Source: Sphingopyxis sp. LC81 | Lineage (GTDB): Bacteria; Pseudomonadota; Alphaproteobacteria; Sphingomonadales; Sphingomonadaceae | Assembly: GCF_000756375.1 (NCBI RefSeq) | Contig: NZ_JNFD01000021.1 | Span: 248,001-312,000 of the forward strand | Length of the DNA: 64,000 nucleotides | Reading direction: 5' to 3' | Shown: piece by piece, positions 63,082 through 64,000 of the stretch | Layout: each line of letters begins with the position of its first letter | Position numbering within the stretch: the first letter of the stretch is position 1 | Notes under the pieces: model-generated | The model's database searches: none | Seen by the model: the letters and a program-made list of their open reading frames with translations, nothing else | What the model was told of the DNA's origin: nothing | Position numbers and translations under genes: made by a program

Positions 63082-64000
63082 ATGACCGACCTGCCTGAAA
63101 CCAACCTTACCATGCTGACGCTCGTGAAGCCCGAAGGGCAGCTCGAAGTGTCGCTTGAGCGCCGCCCGATGCCGACGCCGAAGCCACACGAGGTGCTGGT
63201 GAAGGTGCTCGCTGCGCCGATCAACCCGTCGGACCTCGGCCTGCTGTTCGGCGGCGCCGACATGTCGACCGCGCGTGCATCGACCAGGGACGGCCAGCCG
63301 CTGATCACCGCCGACGTTCCGCCCGCGGGCATGCGCGCGATGGGCGGGCGCATCGGCGATGCGCTGGCGATCGGCAACGAAGGCTGCGGTACCGTCGTCG
63401 CGGCAGGAGACACGCCCGAGGCGCAGGCGCTGCTCGGCAAGACCGTCGCGCTGCTCGGCGGCGAGATGTACGCCGAATATCGCTGCCTGCCGGTGCAGAT
63501 GGTGATGCCGCTGCCCGACGGCACCGATCCCGCCGATGGCGCCTCCTGCTTCGTCAATCCGCTGACCTCGCTCGCGTTCACCGAAACGATGCGGATGGAG
63601 AACCACAGCGCGATCGTCCACACCGCGGCTGCATCGAACCTCGGCCAGATGCTCGTCAAGATTTGCGCCAAGGACGGCATCCCGCTCGTCAACATCGTGC
63701 GCAGCGACGCGCAGGTCGAAATCCTGAAGGGCATCGGCGCGAAATATATCGTCAACAGCAGCGCCGACGATTTCATGGAGCGACTGGTCGACGCGATCGT
63801 CGAGACCGGCGCGACGATCGGCTTCGACGCGACCGGCGGCGGCAAGCTCGCCGGCCAGATCCTGACCGCGATGGAAGCCGCGGCGGTCAAGCGCATGACC
63901 ACCTACAGCCGCTACGGCTCGGACACGTTCAAGCAGGTCTATATCTACGGCGCGCTCGACCTTTCGCCGACGACCTTCTCGGCGCGCAGCTTCGGCCTGA
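63082..64000 (+). CDS. Zinc-binding-dehydrogenase-like (MDR) protein, 3' end outside window
   Basis: 306 residues before the window ends without a stop. GGGAG at 63070-63074 precedes the ATG. The N-terminal GroES-like domain has KPHEVLVKVLAAPINPSDLGLLFGGA. GNEGCGTVVAAGDTP is followed by a catalytic-domain to nucleotide-domain transition. The NAD(P) fold begins HTAAASNLGQMLVKICAKDGIPLVNIVRS. IGFDATGGGKLAGQIL is present. Medium-chain reductases of this sort are quinone or enoyl reductases; the zinc-ligand Cys/His set is not evident. The substrate is unknown. Confidence 0.78.
   Translation, partial: MTDLPETNLTMLTLVKPEGQLEVSLERRPMPTPKPHEVLVKVLAAPINPSDLGLLFGGADMSTARASTRDGQPLITADVPPAGMRAMGGRIGDALAIGNEGCGTVVAAGDTPEAQALLGKTVALLGGEMYAEYRCLPVQMVMPLPDGTDPADGASCFVNPLTSLAFTETMRMENHSAIVHTAAASNLGQMLVKICAKDGIPLVNIVRSDAQVEILKGIGAKYIVNSSADDFMERLVDAIVETGATIGFDATGGGKLAGQILTAMEAAAVKRMTTYSRYGSDTFKQVYIYGALDLSPTTFSARSFGL

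Overview
The window looks like chromosomal DNA of an aerobic, GC-rich alphaproteobacterium of the sphingomonad group; a Sphingopyxis-like organism is my best guess. The evidence is the high GC third-position coding style, a SigF/NrsF pair with a Caulobacter-type promoter, a TamA/TamB operon, a liu-type leucine-degradation cluster and a fused CysNC. Species assignment is inference. No rRNA, CRISPR array, complete prophage or transposase gene was seen. There is one tRNA (Lys-UUU).

Layout. 1-6.4 kb: end of a surface-polysaccharide locus, with a partial Wzy/ligase-type protein, a DegT aminotransferase, an L-FucNAc-transferase-like glycosyltransferase, and the three enzymes that make UDP-L-FucNAc from UDP-GlcNAc. 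6.8-9.6 kb: SelO AMPylase and UDP-glucose dehydrogenase. 9.7-17.2 kb: tamA-tamB, a 73-aa lipoprotein whose end lies inside a yybP-ykoY manganese riboswitch, and the GDT1-family Mn exporter the riboswitch should control. 17.2-19.6 kb: galE, then sigF-nrsF behind a GTAACC-N16-CGAA promoter. 19.6-24.2 kb: siderophore receptor divergent from a PepSY membrane-protein trio. 24.2-27.6 kb: accessory patch with a secreted beta-helix protein and a frameshifted repeat (beta-roll-like) gene. 27.6-31.6 kb: UDP-glucuronate epimerase, tRNA-Lys, folK, a family-5 uracil-DNA glycosylase, rppH and an HSL-type esterase.

31.7-43 kb is housekeeping and metabolism: korAB, a DUF457-type membrane hydrolase, cfa, a serine beta-lactamase-fold lipoprotein, a ZIP-like transporter, an SDR enzyme, purF and hisI. 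42.8-45.1 kb: a MerR regulator with its own palindromic operator, followed by a long acyl-CoA dehydrogenase. A 266-bp MITE-like element with 32-bp inverted ends separates this from a phospholipase D family gene. 47.1-58.1 kb: two minus-strand runs for leucine/branched acyl-CoA degradation (isovaleryl-CoA dehydrogenase; methylcrotonyl-CoA carboxylase subunits with MaoC and CitE-type enzymes), interrupted by an M13 metallopeptidase on the other strand, with a LysR regulator divergent from the dehydrogenase. 59.2-62.8 kb: the cysD-cysNC-cysQ sulfate activation operon. The window ends inside a zinc-binding-dehydrogenase-like gene. Two inverted copies of a ~175-bp intergenic repeat lie at 46.9 and 62.8 kb.

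The best candidates for less-described biology are the lipoprotein/riboswitch overlap behind tamAB, the beta-helix/beta-roll patch, the MITE-like element, and the MaoC/CitE pair and CPBP protease inside the carboxylase operon. I see no clear-cut wholly new multi-gene system.
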